Source: Spirochaetales bacterium (GTDB lineage: Bacteria; Spirochaetota; Spirochaetia; Sphaerochaetales; Sphaerochaetaceae). From it: a stretch of 64,000 bases of DNA. The notes under the pieces were generated by a model. That model saw only the letters and a list, made by a program, of their open reading frames with translations, was not told where the DNA came from and searched no databases. The translations under genes were made by a program, and so were the position numbers. Each line of letters opens with the position of its first letter. Position 1 is the stretch's first letter. The stretch spans positions 1 through 64,000 of the forward strand of contig JAAZAT010000081.1 of the NCBI GenBank assembly GCA_012514185.1. The letters run 5' to 3'. This document shows positions 62,663 to 64,000 of the stretch, piece by piece.

Positions 62663-63436
62663 ATGGACACCTATGTAGAGCAGAATGCACAAGCCTGGGA
62701 TTGGGAGGTCGGTCGCCGCAATATCTGGACCGATGGTTGCACACAAGAGCAAATCGAGAAGGCCCATAAGGGAGAGCTCGACATGGTCCTCTCCCCATTC
62801 AAGAAAGTGCCCTCATCATGGGTCGCCGGCATACAGGGAAAACGTGTCTTGGCATTGGCATCGGGAGGCGGGCAGCAGGGTGTATTGATGAGCCTTGCAG
62901 GAGCAGAGGTGACTGTATTCGATGTTTCCAAGAAGCAGCTTGCCCAGGATGCCTCCTATGCAGAAAAACTCGGCCTGTCACTTGCGCTGGTGCGTGGAGA
63001 CATGAGGGACCTTTCTTGTTTCGAGGATGCAGCATTCGACATGATTTTCAATCCAACCTCCTCCTGTTTCATTGACGATGTGAAGGCCATGTACCGACAC
63101 TGCTATCGGATTCTGAGAAAAGGAGGCAGTTTTCTCACCTCGATAACCAATCCTGTACTCTATATGTTTGATGAGAAGCGAGCCATGAAGAACAAGCTTC
63201 GCGTCAAATACACCATTCCCTACTCCGACTTGAACAGTCTCAGCAGCAAAGAGTTGCAAAAACGGATGAAACAACACGATACGGTTGAATTCAGCCATAC
63301 CTTGGAGGATCTTTTGGGTGGAGTGACCGATTGCGGGTTCTGTATCACCGATCTCTATACCGACACCGCTGGGTCTTTGATGATGGACAGCTTCATCCAT
63401 GACTGCTACATCGCCCTTCGGGCACGGAAAGCCTGA
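62663..63436 (+). CDS. Class I SAM-dependent methyltransferase
   Basis: GKRVLALASGGGQQGVLMSLAGAEVTVFDVSKKQLAQD; VRGDMRDLSCFEDAAFDMIFNPTSSCFIDD; YRILRKGGSFL. Confidence 0.9.
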   Translation: MDTYVEQNAQAWDWEVGRRNIWTDGCTQEQIEKAHKGELDMVLSPFKKVPSSWVAGIQGKRVLALASGGGQQGVLMSLAGAEVTVFDVSKKQLAQDASYAEKLGLSLALVRGDMRDLSCFEDAAFDMIFNPTSSCFIDDVKAMYRHCYRILRKGGSFLTSITNPVLYMFDEKRAMKNKLRVKYTIPYSDLNSLSSKELQKRMKQHDTVEFSHTLEDLLGGVTDCGFCITDLYTDTAGSLMMDSFIHDCYIALRARKA

Positions 63437-63479
63437 GAAAAGCTTGTTGCTCGGAGGCCAAGCTGTGTATACTGGTTGT

Positions 63480-64000
63480 ATGGAAAACTATTTCGCACGA
63501 CTCCTATTGACCAGCGAGCTTGATGACCCGATCTACTTTGCCAAGATCCATCAACAGATTGCCGATCTCGAGAAGCAGCGCATCGCCCATTTCAATGTCC
63601 ATGGGCCGATGAATGCCGAGTATGTCGTGCTGATGGGTGAGTTGAATATGGCGTATCTGCAAGCCCGTGACACCTCCAGCGAGTTGGAGATCGCCCAACA
63701 GATTTATCAGACCAACCAAAACCTCTATGGTGATGAAGACGAAAGAACCGTGGAGGCCTTGATCGCCTTGGGACTCTCCTACCTTGACGACGGGCAGAGC
63801 GAGATGGCACAGGGCATTGCCACCTCCCTGCTCTCCCTGAACTGGTCCGAGGAGAATGCTCCTGCGTATGACCTGTATATTGATGTACTCTGTTTCCAAG
63901 CGGATATCCAGCATGTCAAAGAGCTGTATCCGCAGGAATTGGTCATCAGGAAGCATGTCCTCTCCCTGCTTGAGGAGTTGACAGGATCTGTCTCCAGCCA
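63480..64000 (+). CDS. Partial hypothetical protein (TPR-like), truncated by window end
   Basis: ATG at 63480 opens an uninterrupted frame to the window edge (MENYFARLLLTSELDDPIYFAKIHQQIADLEKQRIAHFNVHGPMNAEYVVLMGELNMAYLQ...); absent from the ORF track because no stop is reached. Confidence 0.75.
   Translation, partial: MENYFARLLLTSELDDPIYFAKIHQQIADLEKQRIAHFNVHGPMNAEYVVLMGELNMAYLQARDTSSELEIAQQIYQTNQNLYGDEDERTVEALIALGLSYLDDGQSEMAQGIATSLLSLNWSEENAPAYDLYIDVLCFQADIQHVKELYPQELVIRKHVLSLLEELTGSVSS

Overview
The window reads as ordinary, gene-dense, mostly minus-strand chromosome from a spirochaete, most likely Sphaerochaeta-like; this assignment is inferred from gene content and layout, and no database was searched. 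Recognisable blocks are: map-nusB-PPIase-secG-tpiA-pgk-gap; corC/ybeY/HD-hydrolase/phoH/lptD-like/uvrA/ispG; a V-type ATPase operon of spirochaete/chlamydia type (E-DUF2764-A-B-D-I-K, with no C, F or G in the cluster); udp-mutS2-rsgA; a divergent LacI regulator/GH13 amylase pair; and a cobalamin-riboswitch operon (btuF-btuC-btuD-plsC-like-HlyIII-like). Two tRNAs are visible: Val(TAC) and Met(CAT). I saw no CRISPR array, complete mobile element, rRNA or obvious defence island. The observations most worth a second look are: (1) a 3' fragment of a sugar ABC permease gene between a GDPD gene and a YesL/DUF624 gene, which looks like a deletion scar and is not in the ORF track; (2) an acyltransferase and a degenerate hemolysin-III/PAQR-like membrane protein translationally coupled to a B12-riboswitch btuFCD operon; (3) a perfect 20-bp palindrome upstream of ispG; (4) an ORF-free, possibly structured intergenic region upstream of a DUF1801 gene; (5) a degenerate GIY-YIG-like protein. 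I found no convincing undescribed multi-gene system.
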